Assembly: GCA_914767715.1 (NCBI GenBank) | Contig: OU612070.1 | Location: forward strand, 11,985,501 to 12,049,500 | Reading direction: 5' to 3' | Length of the DNA: 64,000 nucleotides | DNA from: Membranipora membranacea | Lineage: Eukaryota; Bryozoa; Gymnolaemata; Cheilostomatida; Membraniporidae | In this document: piece after piece, positions 35,558 to 49,300 of the stretch | Position numbering within the stretch: position 1 is the first letter of the stretch | How the letters are laid out: every line of letters begins with the position of its first letter | Program-made: the position numbers and the translations under genes | Notes under the pieces: model-generated | The model's input: the letters and a program-made list of their open reading frames with translations, nothing else | Databases searched by the model: none | Told to the model about the DNA's origin: nothing

Positions 35558-37349
35558 GAGCAATACCGCTTTCTGTACACTGCAGTCTGCGAGTTTCTCT
35601 CTACAAAAGATTTTACTTACTCTCCAGATAGACTGGCTACCCTGATCAGAGACTTAAATGAGGAGGAGGAAGAAGCAAGTAACATCCACAGAGAATGCAA
35701 GTCAGGTCAACTGTAGTGATGAGGTAATTAAATTGTGTGAAATAGACACAAAAGTGACAATAAATTATGTTTGGGAGACGAATCCAGTGTCAGAAAAATC
35801 TCCAAAAAATCTCCATTTTTGTGGAGGGCTTAGGTATTTTGCCTCAATTTGTGATGATTGGCTGCTTGGCAATACCAGACTCTAAGGTGTAAGATAAGTT
35901 TGGTTGAAGTTAAAAAATAATACCATAAGCTGTTTGACCTATATCCGTAAGATCTTGAGGGTGTGTGGAAGTTTTCACGATCCTGCATTTCACGATCCTG
36001 ACGATGTTTTTAGCACTGTAAAACAAACAATGAAGTCATGGCCGAACTATTTGTGAAGTAAAAAGCTCAGTTTTTGCGCTGGGTAATGTGCTCTGATTGG
36101 GTTTCAGGTAGTGGTACTGATGTGGTTGCCACACCCAGCAACCTGGGCAGAATTGATTGATCACACAAACTTCCTCGACATAAAGGAAAGGGCTGCTACA
36201 TTATTCATGAAAGTGAACTGTCATCACAAAAAAAAACTTCAAGCAAAAAATTCAAGAAACCAAATCTAGGGCTTGATTTTGGGCTGTAGCTCTTTAAATT
36301 TGTGTAATCTGAAAATTTCTGTAGATCTGGTATTGCATTAAAAAAAGTCCCAGAGGTAGGAAGGTAATGATAGCAATCCGTTAACATCGGAACTAAGTTA
36401 ACAGACAAGGATTTTCTTTACAGAAATGGGGCCTCAAGATGTGGGCTAATGATATGTCTGTACAATGCCCTGGATAAGCTAAAATTGGAGCAGCAGGTAG
36501 ATGTTTATTGTCCGGTTCTGAAGGCCAGATTGAGAGGGCCTCAGTTCATTGCAAACCTTGTAAGTTGACATGAAATATTCTTTTTAGTTTGAGTCTGAGT
36601 TTCCGTATTACCCTAGAGGAATAACATGATATATTTTTCCATTTTCCTAACGTTTGAATTGGCCGAGTTTAAAGTTAGCAAACATTTACTCTCCTTTTAT
36701 TCATACAGACTTTTAATTCACCTACCCAATTTAAGTGCTTGCTTAGATATTGTTATCCCCACGCTAGCTAAGTTTAACTCTAGCCCATATTTACTCTGCT
36801 AGGGCCGGGTCTCAAAAACAGGATACAACCTAAATACACTTCATATTAGAGGTAACGACATTAAAATATCTCCTGGTTGTCTGTGTCTAAGATGTTAAAT
36901 GTGAGCACTATATGCAGATAATCCTCAAAATGGTTTGGTGGTGCGATCATACAATATGTTTTTCTCTAGAAGAAATTCATCTGTCAAACAAAGTCTCGTC
37001 TTCTTTTCGAAATAATTATATCCCCTATTGTTCAGTATAAAAACTCTTATCATATCACTGATCGAGAGGTTGAAGAATGATCACAAATCAATGTCAATTA
37101 GTGAGAACGTTAATTTTTTTTTCAAAGATGATCCAATTTTCCTGTAGTTTGAGTTCTCCCACTTGTTTTTCCCCGCTGCATAACAGTAGAATGGAAGTGA
37201 AACAGGATGCAGCAAAAATTATTCAAACTTGAATTACCTAAAAGCAACATGTGATACATTTTATTTTCTTACAGGCTCAGTATTCTCTCATCTACAGAGC
37301 ACAGAAGGAACATGTAGAGCAGTTGTCAGAGTATGGTAACTTTCAATGA
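35558..37349 (+). pseudogene. Inverted RPTP pseudogene, end of D1 and D2 remnants (unit B)
   Basis: Three plus-strand exons match gene X exons in phase and length. 35558-35701 (EQYRFLYTAVCEFLSTKDF, one extra codon against gene X) matches 43604-43744. 36424-36559 (NGASRCGLMICLYNALDKL, D2 P-loop exon) matches 40313-40448. 37275-37349 (AQYSLIYRAQKEHVEQ, ending GNFQ and TGA) matches 39657-39731. The four D2 exons expected between 35701 and 36424, and all D1 exons before 35558, are missing. These exons are themselves open, but the gene cannot encode a phosphatase. It complements the unit-A remnant at 10419-12449. Confidence 0.9.
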
Positions 37350-39656
37350 GACTATCTTTAATCATTGGATTTCATGTAAAATCAGAAATTCACAAGCTAA
37401 GATTCTGTTCTTCATTCGTCCATAATCATCTGAATGTTGGTCCATGTCTGCCTGCCAATTTTTATTAATGAGAAAGTTTATTTGTTATTTTTGTCAAGTA
37501 TTTCTCAATGCCTATCCGCATTTATCAATTTCTATTCTTCCCTACCTGTATTGCTAATAGTATTCAAATGTGTTAAATTACTAGCTGTCTTTGAGCAAAA
37601 GAAATAAACTAACCCTTTTTCGTGGATCGGTATATGCAGTGGAAGACAAAACATCACTACTACCCCCAAACAAAGGCAGTCAAAATATTTGCAGTTCATC
37701 CTGTAAAACACTAATCTGCTGCCAAAAGATAATATTGTTGAGTTAATCTTTTTACTATTGCTAAGATATATTTTTATATTTTTATTTGTCAATTATCTGG
37801 TATGTTTTCAAAATCTTTGATAATTTTTATTTCTATCTGCTTGAACAAATTTTTCTATGTTACTAAAACTTTCATCTTTCAGAAGCCTTAAGTTTGAGTT
37901 TATCTCATTTACTTTTTAGTTGGAATTGCTAGTTGAACCCCACAATCGCGCAAAACACTTTACAATAATTTTCACTTTTCCATTTCTTGCATTTTTGCTT
38001 GATAACTGTACTACCAAATGAATCTGCTAATCCTATCACCATTCAACATATATTTGTATAGTAACTCATAGGTATAGATGACATAAATATGTATATAAGA
38101 GGTTGAAAGTTGGAGAAACTACACTACACCACACAACACAACCATCAATATATTGAAGCAGTAAACAGTAAACTGCTCCGAGTCTGAAGGCGTTGAAGAA
38201 ATCATCAGAAACACATAATTCGTAGACTCCTATGGCCTGATATCACCCAAAATTTGCTATGGACATTCATATAGTAACCTGACAGAGAAATGATGTTGTT
38301 CAGGGGGGGGGGGGGGAATCCAACTGTAAACTCAGATAAACTCACGTCCGTTTATAGTTGTCGATACCCTGTGATAGCGTGTGAGTAACCTTGATGTTGC
38401 TTGTTTTTTTTTGTTACCGGTATCAGTACGGGTCTACGGACTAGATCCTGATGGAGCACAGAGAGTTTAAGGTTTGATACCCATTGCACCATGGTGGCTG
38501 CCTACATTGTAAACTCATATATAGCAATTATTTCTTTGCCCACACTTTCTGACTAGAAGCGGCCTCAGACATATATGCCAAACACTGAGTTAAGGTAGGT
38601 TTAGAGACATAAAGAATCCCAAAATCAGGTGGAAGGTGTTACCTGAAACGGTCATTTGCACATACGTTTGAAAATATTACTTGTCTTGTACCAAAAAGAG
38701 GATGGTGTCATATTCGGGCAAAATTATATAATTTGTTCTGTGGGAAGCCAATGAGGTTTTGGAAACAATCCATGTATAAACAAGCAATGGCCATGAATTG
38801 TTGGAAGAACTAAGTTTGACGAATATTGACATGCGGAAACTTGAAGTTGATGGAACAAGTTTGTTTTGACAAGATATATTGGACGATGCTAACAAGTTGG
38901 TGGTGGTATTCCTAACGGATGTGATTGAGGATACAAACTCCAACCAGCTAATGCTTCAACAAGACTGCACATCAACTCAAATTCTGTAATCTAATGGAAA
39001 CAAAACTCTCTAAAGGGATGATTTCAGCAGGTCTGTTTCGCAAAGTGTATTTATTCTACGATTGTAATACCTGAATAAAAAAATAGAATGTCATTTTAAA
39101 AGGGAAAAGAAATTGTTGTGGTAAGTCACAGAGTAAGCTTTGTTCGATCGAATGCAAATCATTGCACAGAAATTTTCCTATAGAATGACAAAAAGTTAAT
39201 AATAAAACTAATAGAAAAGATGCTCAGAGTGATCATTAAAATAGAAAGATACTAGCCATTTTTTGTCATATAAAGTTTTTCAAAATAAATATTTAAAATT
39301 GGTTGAAAATTGAGTGCAAAAACATGCACACAGCGAGTATTAGTTCTTTTTCTGCAAGTAATATAGGTCAATCTTCCAGAGGCAGCTTGCAATTTGCACC
39401 ATTCAACATTATCAGCCAGAAAGGAAAAAAGAAGGAAAACAGATAAATGCAATTGTGAGTAATATCAAATTCACCAGGTAATTCAATTTCCAATATAACT
39501 ATGAACATATTATGCAGATGTGCCAGCAGAGGAAATAAAATGAAAGAAATCATTGCAAAAACTGTCAATTCTTGTTAAAATTATCTTCGTTGAATTAAGA
39601 ACATTCTTCTGAATTGGTAGGGGTGCACAAAAAATGGTTAATGATCACAGCTGGTT
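37350..39656. other. 3' intergenic spacer between convergent RPTP copies (unit B)
   Basis: Homologous to 13185-15962. It holds a run of G at about 38301-38316 and no recognised gene. The 570-bp stretch present in unit A at 14821-15390 is absent at about 39068. Confidence 0.5.
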
Positions 39657-42600
39657 TTACTGAAAGTTCCCATACTCAGAGAACTGCTCTACATAGTCCT
39701 TCAGTACTTGGTAGATGAGCACGTATTGAGCCTATAAAAAGACGATAATACTGTGTAATGGAAAATATTTTGCAGAGTAGCGAGGGTATAATAGCATTGA
39801 ATAGCTGGTCAAAACATCAATTTTACTCACCAATTCATAAATGAGAAGGGAATATGAGTGATTTGTCAGTTAGAGGAAGAAACTTAATTTGCATGGAAAA
39901 ACAACCGTATATTCAGGCCCCGGTGCCAGCAGCAGCTCAGTGTCTGACAAGCAGCTTTCCTGTAAAATTTTACTGCAATTCTACAAACATGATGTGCTAT
40001 TAGAGTACCAATCTGCTCTTATAGGACAAAAGTGTAAAATTATATAGTATACTGTATTGCTAGTGTATACTCGGGTTGTCATACACTTGGGCTATGTAGG
40101 ACTGGAGTTTATCCGCCTACCTTTGTTCTTTACCATAATATACATCTTTATGTTTAAATAACCAACAAGTGTATCAACACTATATCCACATAATGTTTGT
40201 TCTTATTGTATTTGGCTGGGATGCCAAATCTACATCTAATATTTAGACGGCATCGCATAAAATGTGCTCGGACCAAAATAGGATTTGTTTGACCACATGA
40301 AAAGAAACTTACAATATTTTCAATGAATTGTGGCCTCCTGAACTTGGCCTTTAGGACAGGACTATAGACGTCTACTTGCTGCTCCAGTTTTAACTTGTCA
40401 AGTGCATTGTATGCGCAAATCATTAGGCCGCATCTTGTGGTCCCGTTTCTGTAATGAAAAATGTGATCATGGTAAGCTGACATATTTTAACCCTAGCCCA
40501 AATTTGGTCCATTTGCCTGCATTTGCAGTTGCTATGTGACCAGTTTTATAGAGGAGTAACTGGAAGGAAGGCTAACTGAATCAATCTTGATCTAGTTAAG
40601 TACCAGTAGGGGCTCTGTCAAATTGCCATATTATGTCATCATTGACTTGTGCAATTACATAATCTGTAGTTTGTCTTACCCAAAGAACAAGGGTTAGAGG
40701 ACTTCCACATGATCACTATTTTGTTGAAATAATCCAAGTATATTGCAAGCACTAACTATGCATAGTCAGGAGCTGTGCTCACAATGACAGATGATGTATT
40801 CCATAACCATTCGAGGAGAAATTCAATCCTGACATCAGATTTGGGCTTTTACAGTAAAGACTTGCTTACTTCATTTCAACATCATACTTCAACAGGAGGG
40901 TCAATATCTACTCACAGACACGTAATTATGGTGGTACTACTACCACTATTCTGTTCTAACTTCTCAATCAAGTCATGTATCTGTACCAGCTCACTAGCAT
41001 CAGGCTCCTGTATTCCGTCCCAAACGTTTTTGGCAGCCACTACTCTAACTTTATGCTTCGACTGTAAATAAAGTAATAGAATATTGTAATGCATACAAAG
41101 TTGAGGCAGTGCCATGATAAGCCGATAGGTAAACTGTTATTTGTATTAGTGATATTTCCAGAATAGCTCTCTATGATAACTCATCGGAACAAAACTTTCA
41201 GAATCATTATTTCCTTTTAAGGTATGGTCCATATGAATGGTAAAATAATCAGCATTGGAATAATATCTTACCTGTTTAGTTGAAACTTGAAGGGTTATGA
41301 CATCTGCAGTTTCACGAGTCTGATCATCATGCTGCCTTGCAACAGTGAACTTACCGAACATCATCTCATAGTTATCTCTCTCGCAGGGATAGAACGCTTC
41401 CTAAAACAGTCGACATCATCATGAAAAACTTTGTTTCATTTTTGTAACATGAGTAATACTCATGAAGAATGTATGAGTCAACTGATTTACACCATCAACC
41501 AAAGCAGAGTACATACAATGACAGATATGTTGTCATGAATAGGGGTGAACATTCTGTCCCTCCATGGCAATTTATGTGATTTCAGGACGGAATTTCTTCT
41601 TTTTGACAAACTACAGTACAGTAATGCTACATTGGTCCATGTTTGAAACCTTTTTAAAGCATATTCAGTTGAGAAGGTTGTTACTGACGGAACTTGATCA
41701 CAAATTTCCGTACTGTGTTTTTTACCACCAATCCATGATATGTACTCTCAGTGCATACACTGCATAGCGAATGTGTTTGCTCCGATTGGCTTCCCGTTGA
41801 CAGAAAATCGGAGAAAACACTACAGATAAAAAAATGCTGCATAGAATGAACAATTTTCTAGTCATAGTTGGCTCAGGTACAGCTATAGCTACTGACCAAT
41901 CAGAGAAGAGAATAAAGCTTTCTTTTCAGTTTTCGATGTGCCATCTCAACGCATAATACTTTTACTGCACAAAGCCTAAATGTTATCATTATTGCGATGC
42001 TTAGATGTTTTGAAATACACGAATATATATAGTGGGCTGGGAATAATTCAAAGAACGACAAGAATTGTGAAATATAAAGCTTACCTCATCACTAAAACCC
42101 TCAAGCTGCACAATGATTTGAACACCTTGTTCTACAACCATGGTCCAAAAGTCCTCAACTGTGTTTTTCATTGGCAGCTGTGTTGCTATCCAGTGATTTT
42201 TCTCTCTATATGTCTGCAAACGTAAAGTAAATTTTTATATATTGACTCTGCGGGGTGCCTGTTTGCCTGGGAAGAAGGTGGAACACTTAAAGGTTTGTCC
42301 TCTCAGTTGTCTGGGACTCAGAATCATAGTAACCTTGTACTACGTATTCAAGACCCAATTTCTTCTGTTGTTGATTACAAAACTTTGATATCCTCACAAT
42401 GAGCACCAGCAAAACACTGCAGAGATTATCTTTGGTGCCCCCTGAAGAGACTTATCTGCCCAAATTACCAAGATAAACTATTTAGTATCAATTAGAATAT
42501 TCAAACTAATTTACACCCTGACTAGAATTTTGTCGGATGCTTATCAATACTTGAAATAAAACAGACAGCTTAGCATCATTTAACATGGGTTCTCTTGATG

Positions 42601-43301
42601 TTACTCACATCCATGAATACTGCATTGATGTAATCACCTCTAGGTGACCCATTGATGTAGACTCTATGTGCATCAGCTGTAATATGAATAGAGACACTCC
42701 ACTATGAAAGTCAAATTTGTTCAATGCGATATCAAATCTAACTGTTGACAGAATATGCTTGTATCCACAACACAGAAGTTTGTTGTCATAGATGGCAGTG
42801 GCATTTCTTATAGAAAGTTAAGAATAGGCCCAAATTGGATAAGATAAGTTAAAATCTCGGACCAGGAATCCAAAATACAAAACATACTAAGATATAAATG
42901 ATAGAGAAAAACAATCCGTAAACACGCCGGTGTCAACTAGAAGGGTATGTCATGTCAAAATCCAGTGGAAGTGAGTTTTCATGGCCAATCAATTGCACAG
43001 ACAGATAATTGGGGCAGATTCAATAATCATTCAAGCCATTATTTAGCCAAAGATAAGAAAATACGTAACTGAAATTTATAATGTTGTTGCGTCCAATGAA
43101 AGATGATATAACCCGAAATCTGTCAAAGGATTCTTATTTAGCAAAATACTAAAGTGAGAGCATCAAAGCTCGAAGACCTGGTGCGCTATTAATAGATGAT
43201 TTACCTGCTAGGTACTCAGCAAATCTGTTCTTATCATGATTTGTGGACAGCTTTGCCTTACTGTACTGAAGATGCACTGCATCAACCCGGCTCTGAGTTG
43301 A
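39657..43301 (-). CDS. Phosphatase domain D2 of gene X (pseudophosphatase)
   Basis: Exons are 43301-43205, 42676-42609, 42213-42085, 41400-41272, 41061-40916, 40448-40313 and 39731-39657. Motifs are GDYINAVFMD and YREKNHWIATQLPMKNTVED (compare YIATQGPLPNTVED). The WPD loop is replaced by NVWDGIQEPD and the P-loop reads TCLNGTTRCG across an exon junction. Cys-X5-Arg spacing remains but the Gly-rich signature is gone. The protein ends EQFSEYGNFQ with TAA at 39659-39657. It is expected to be catalytically inactive, with a regulatory or scaffold role. Confidence 0.9.
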
Positions 43302-46300
43302 CTGCAATTAACTCATAGAAAAATTACTGTAAATGAATATATTTTTATATAGGGGTGAGCACGGGGTGTACACGGCTTGTCAATACCAATATCTCTTACC
43401 CAGCACTAAACATCAAGTTGACTGAAATTTCTCAACGTATATAACATGAAAAACGCATGCTGTGAAATCTTCATTTGAAAACATGATACATCATCTTCAC
43501 TGATACATTGTAAATCTAATGCAAGCAATAATCACATGCAAGAATGCCGAAAACTTATTTGTCTGTGAATTTTCTCACAAATTATTATTTTTAACTCACT
43601 GACCTCGTATTCCGTATTGATGTTACTTGCGTCTTCTCCTCCACCAAAATCTCTGATTAGGGCAGTCAAACTATCTGGATGGTAGGAGAAATCCTTTGTA
43701 GAGAGAAACTCGCAAACTGCGTTATACAGGAAGCGATACTGCTCCTAAAACGAGTAGCCAAAAACAGTTTTGTAATATTAATGACCGGCATATGCTACTC
43801 AGTCAAGTATACAATGTACAACCTCATCAAAAACATAGCCAAACAGGCTGCTTCTACATGGTTAACCAGGTATTCATACCACACAAGCCACCCGTGTTGT
43901 CATGGAACGAGAGTTTCACCAAATTATATTTTTTATCAAACAGCAAAATACCTGTTTGCAAAAGATATGTGGTACTTTTTTCAGGCATGCGTATTCAAAG
44001 ATCATAGACAGATATGCAGAGTAAACATACCACAGTCTGAATCATACGCGGTCGCCTCATATTCATTTTCTCTACACTCTCAAAAAACTGTAGTCTGTTC
44101 TCATCATCTGCTTGCTTCACCATATAATCCATAGCTATGAATGTTCCAGTTCTCCCAACACCAGAACTACAGAAAAATAATTGTCAGTTGCTAACAGAAA
44201 GGCATTTCAGGGCGGGAAGCCTTTTTGAGAGTGACTCTACACTTGCGGCTTCCTAAGCTTAATTGTTGACGGAAGTTATAATTTTGAGACTGTCTGGGCT
44301 GGGAATAGTATTCGTGATGACAAAAGCTTTTACCAGCCAACGACACTCAAGATGACGCAATATGACACTTAGAAAAGTCTCACATATATTACTGAGTAAT
44401 TTCACTTTTAGCAAAATGTTGGTTTGTTTTGTTGTGTTACATGACAACAGTAATTATTATGTTCAACATGAGAAAACTAAGGAATTTCACCTGCAGTGCA
44501 CAAGTAATGGAGTAGCTAGTCTGGCAACGCTTGTTTGGATTCTGTTATAGAAGGAGATGTAAGCTCCTGTTTCCTGAGGCACTCCATGATCAGGCCAAGA
44601 CAAGAAGTAGAAATGTTTGATGGTTCTCGTTTCACCATCCTGTAAAGAAATGGAACAAATCAAGAAGGTAACGTGATTTGTTCATACAGTTCCAATCCAC
44701 GCTGTTACAACATGATGTTTGACAGGTCCTTACTCATCAGGCTACCTCCAGCGAGAACAAACTTAGTGGCTCAAGCACTGGCGTATATATCAATGGTCTC
44801 AAGGGAATCCCAATAAATGCAATGAAACTATCATTGTAGGGAATGTTAGACGGCCAAAACGGAAATCGTGCCCGCTTTTTACTGCCAGAAAATTGGTGAC
44901 GCAGGATTACAGTTCAGGCACCACTGTCAAACCATTTCACATTAATCTCTCAGCACCCTCAGGTGTAATTATTTCTTCAACATACAAATTTACTCAATAA
45001 ACTACTATGTATAACATCTATAGTGCACAATACCTTGGTATACTGAAAGGTTCTGACTGTATAGTCAGCCCATTCCTCGCAATTAGTTACTGTCACCGAG
45101 ATTTCACCAAAACTCATCGCTGTATTCATATTATCAGGCCAGTACTGATAGCATTTAATCTGTAAGAGGTAAGTTTATACTATGGCAAGAAGATACATCA
45201 AGATAACTGCAGAATAATTTGAAAGAAAACACTAATAAAGGCATGACTTTAACCTGCCTTTACTTGTTTCAATTCACATTGATATTCATCTAATTATCAA
45301 AAATATGATAACTCCTTTCATTAAAATTAAAGCATACAGCAAACAGTTTGTTTGTACAGGATCACAAGGGATTATTTATTTGTTACTTACAGCAGCTCAG
45401 TAAGAGAAAAATATCATACCATACAAAAATAACTCACCCTTGAAAGCTCAACCACTTTTGTGACCATCACAATGCCAATTGGGTTCTGCTCCCAAATCAT
45501 CAGCCAGAAATCGTCAACAGTTCTCTCAATCGGACCTAAAAAATGTGTAGGAAAATAAGAGCGTTGCCATTGATTATAACACAATTGATCTGCAACAAAG
45601 ATTTTAACAAGCGTACACCAACGATGCATCATACTTTCAGGGTGATGAATTGAAGCGATTCCGTTACCAGTAACAGCAGCACTAGTTATTTATTTGTGTT
45701 TAAAAGAAATACCTTCTAGCTTTTAGCGTTTAGCGTTTAGCTTAGTTAGCACCTTAATGTCAGCTAGCTCTAAGTTGGAGTTTATATAAAATGATCAAGG
45801 AATATAATTAGCTAGCCATAAATATTGATATCTCAAGCAAATTTGCAAAAGAGGGAAACCTTAGCCACTGGGGTTACTCTATCCCTTTGGGGTAGTTGAT
45901 ATTTTAAAACTTTTGCAATTTCTTTGCTGGCAAATGACACTCACCCATAGCTGCTATGTATCCTTGGTATTTCTTGTACCCCTATAAAAAAATATGAGAT
46001 GAAAACTCAGTAGTGACATGGATAGTCTTGAAACAGATAACTCCGAAAGCATCAGAGGAATTGGACAGTCTACCTAAGGTCTTTTTTGTAATTGGTACTT
46101 GGATACTAGCAATAAGCGGTCTGCAATGGAGATAACATACTCTAGACTCATTTAGACCTTGGGTTTTGCACTTTGAAATCATTCCTATGAGATTGTTTAG
46201 ATATGAAAAGTGGTTGTTTTTTGCTTTCCTAAAGAATAATTGCTTGTTATTTATCTGCTATCTCAGATTTTTCTTGTAAATACAAGTCACATGGGAGCGA

Positions 46301-49300
46301 TGTTAAATGCTCCCCTGCTTTAAGTTTACTGGTTAATTGGGTAATTTACTCCTCCAGATGCTTACCTCCATATGTGAAGCATTGATGTAATCAGTCCCTC
46401 TGTCATTTCGACTGAGCTTCACTCGGGAATCATTACCTAAAACAAACCATGTACCATTCAATAATTGACAGGTCTTATGAATTTATTAATACTAGATGAT
46501 CATTTCATTAGAACCTAATGGATACCTTGGCAGTCACTGGAAGCCCTGCTACTGCAAATGTATATACACGGTAAATCTGGTCTAAAAACCTAAGGACTGA
46601 GCTTTTGTAGCCTAAAATGTTTTATCCAATCTCCTCTTCTAAGCCTAAAAATAATGGGTGTTATGGTTCCCATGCATTACCAATAGAAGCAATGTACTTT
46701 GTCACTGAATTGTACAAGCAGGGAGCTTGTCCCCTAACTCCTGGTACAAGAGGGGCAATTATAACACTTTTTGTGTGGGAGTTGTTTTTCCAACATCAAA
46801 GTGGGCATAACTCTTGACTATTCAATATCATACCTGGGTACAGCTCCTTATACCTACTCTTTCCATCGTTGATTGGCAGAAGTGCCACGGAGCGATTTGG
46901 TAAAGCCATGTTATCCAGAGCCTAATAATGAATGGAATATAATATAGTAGACCGTAAATTTTAAACTTGTGATACACATTTGGTTAGTACATAAAACAAA
47001 ATTTCTGACCACAAATACGACACATTATTTCAGAAACCTGAAGCACACTCTGCTTTTTACAAAGAGAACATCCAACATGCTTCTTCGAACATTAGTCACG
47101 TATATGCTCGGGACCCAAGTGTATATTCAATTAGGTGGGGTATAAAATTTGGCTATATATCTTGTAGGTTGTTTCATCTAGTCTGGAGGTGGCAGACTCC
47201 TTCTTTTTTTCACTTCCTTGTACAGAATTGAGTGGATAGGGTTTGAAAATTGTCTCTGCTAGGGTTTGACAGTTGTTCTAGTAGGGTTTCCATGCTGATC
47301 GCAATGGTAATGTCGTACCTTACACCAAGTTACACAATAGCCAATTGCCAAAAACTCTGCGGGGAAATGGGAATGTGATCTAAAATGACTATAAGGTTTT
47401 AAATCATGCAAAAACTGAGAGAGCATGTCAGAAAAAGTGAATTTGAAAGTTTTCATGGGTGTGCTAGCATTAATTTAATAGCCGAGTAACAGCCCGAAAC
47501 TGTTGCAATATCCCCTCATATCATCTTTGTATAGCCATCATTTAAGCAAAACCACTTTTTTAATTTTCCTGCTGTCTGGAAAACTGGCTACGGGTATTCT
47601 TATAGATCTGATTTTTATGAGGACCGTGTATTGTCCCTCCCATCACATAACACCAGTAGTCAATGCTCTGAGTCTGTCGTTTTGTGAATGGTACATGTTT
47701 TTTAGGTCCCATTTAAGTTTCATAAAAGTAGTTTTTATAAGGTTATGTACACCTTCAAGTAGTAAAAAAGTGTGTGTTGCATTGATGGAGTCAATACAAA
47801 GCCACCATAATGAAAACAGATTTATGCAACCATTCAAAGCCAGTTTTCCAGGCGGCAGCGAAATTGAATCGGCAGTTTTGCATTAATGATGGTCATATGC
47901 ATGTGATGTAATGGGGTATTGTTACTGTTATTGGCCGCATCACCGCTATTTAAAAAATGAAAAATTTCAGATCCACTAAATAAGACCTGCTCATTCAGTT
48001 TGTTTTCTTTTGAAACAATATCCACCCAAAATCCTCAATGAAGTTCCAGCCACATGTTGCACAGGCTGGCACCGGACTTATCTTACATCTGCCTTTTTAA
48101 GTCTGAGGGCTTTTTGTTTTTTTTGGTGTGTGTATGTGTTTCTACCTGGAAAAAAATGTTGAGGGCTTAAACTTCCAGAAGCCGACTACACAACATTACT
48201 CACCCTAAACTCCTCATCAATCTTGATTGCTTCATTTTCTATGAATGATGCCAGTAGTGCCGGATCAAGTCCGTCTGTCTTGAATCTATTATTGTTATTC
48301 TCATAGGGGTTATATTCTCGCTCCTTCTGTGGAAGTGGTTTGACAGGAACAACTAGAAGAATAGAACGAAAAAATCTATCTGAGGAAAAGCTGGTCTATA
48401 CGCATCCCTTTTGATAAATGCTAATTATCACACATAATTAAAAGATTATTTTTTATGTAACACTGCACTGAGGACACAAACGTGATACCAGGCAAAGATA
48501 AAGGAATTAAGTTCCTGATAGAAACCCACACTAAACTGATAAGCTAATCCGATTAAATTTGTATGCTTTGACGTGGGTTGCAGTTTGCCAAGAGTATCAT
48601 TTTGATCTTAGCACACAGGTCAGCTCAGGTACAATGATGTGTAAGTCGTTCAAAACAAAGGGGTGATGGGTGGAAACAAGGTCTTTCAGATTTTAAGTCA
48701 AAGTTCTAAGGCTAAATGTAACTTTAAAATTAGAATATAACTTGTCATGTGAAATTATTATAAAGCTATTACACATACCAGGTTTTGTAGGTTGTGTCTG
48801 TGATGTTTCCTTGACTTGTGGAGACTCTTCAACCACAACATCAGTGCCAATCATCTCCAGATGATCATCAATCTTGTTATCGGGTTTTCTCTCCGCCGTA
48901 TTACTTCTCCTGCAACGAATCTCAGACTCATTACTTACCTGACCAATCAGTCTGGTTTGCATGTCAAATCGTTATACCAACACAAAGAGCTGTGATACAA
49001 TATTTTCTGAAGGGATAATTGCATCGAATGGAGTTCTCCTTCTCCTCAAAGAGCATCGAAAACAATGGCTTCCAGATCTGAGAAAAGAGCATCGAAAGGG
49101 TAGGTTACTCGTAGACAAAAGAGATTTATTGTTTGATTGTTGGCACTAGGCCAAAGTCATTCTCATGATAACCTGATGCTATGATGCCGATTGCTACTAA
49201 TTTGGATGTGGAAGAAAATTATATTTTGACCTTACCTTCTTCTCAAGACAACTACCACAACAATCACGATTGCTGCGACTACAACTGCAGACACTACAGG

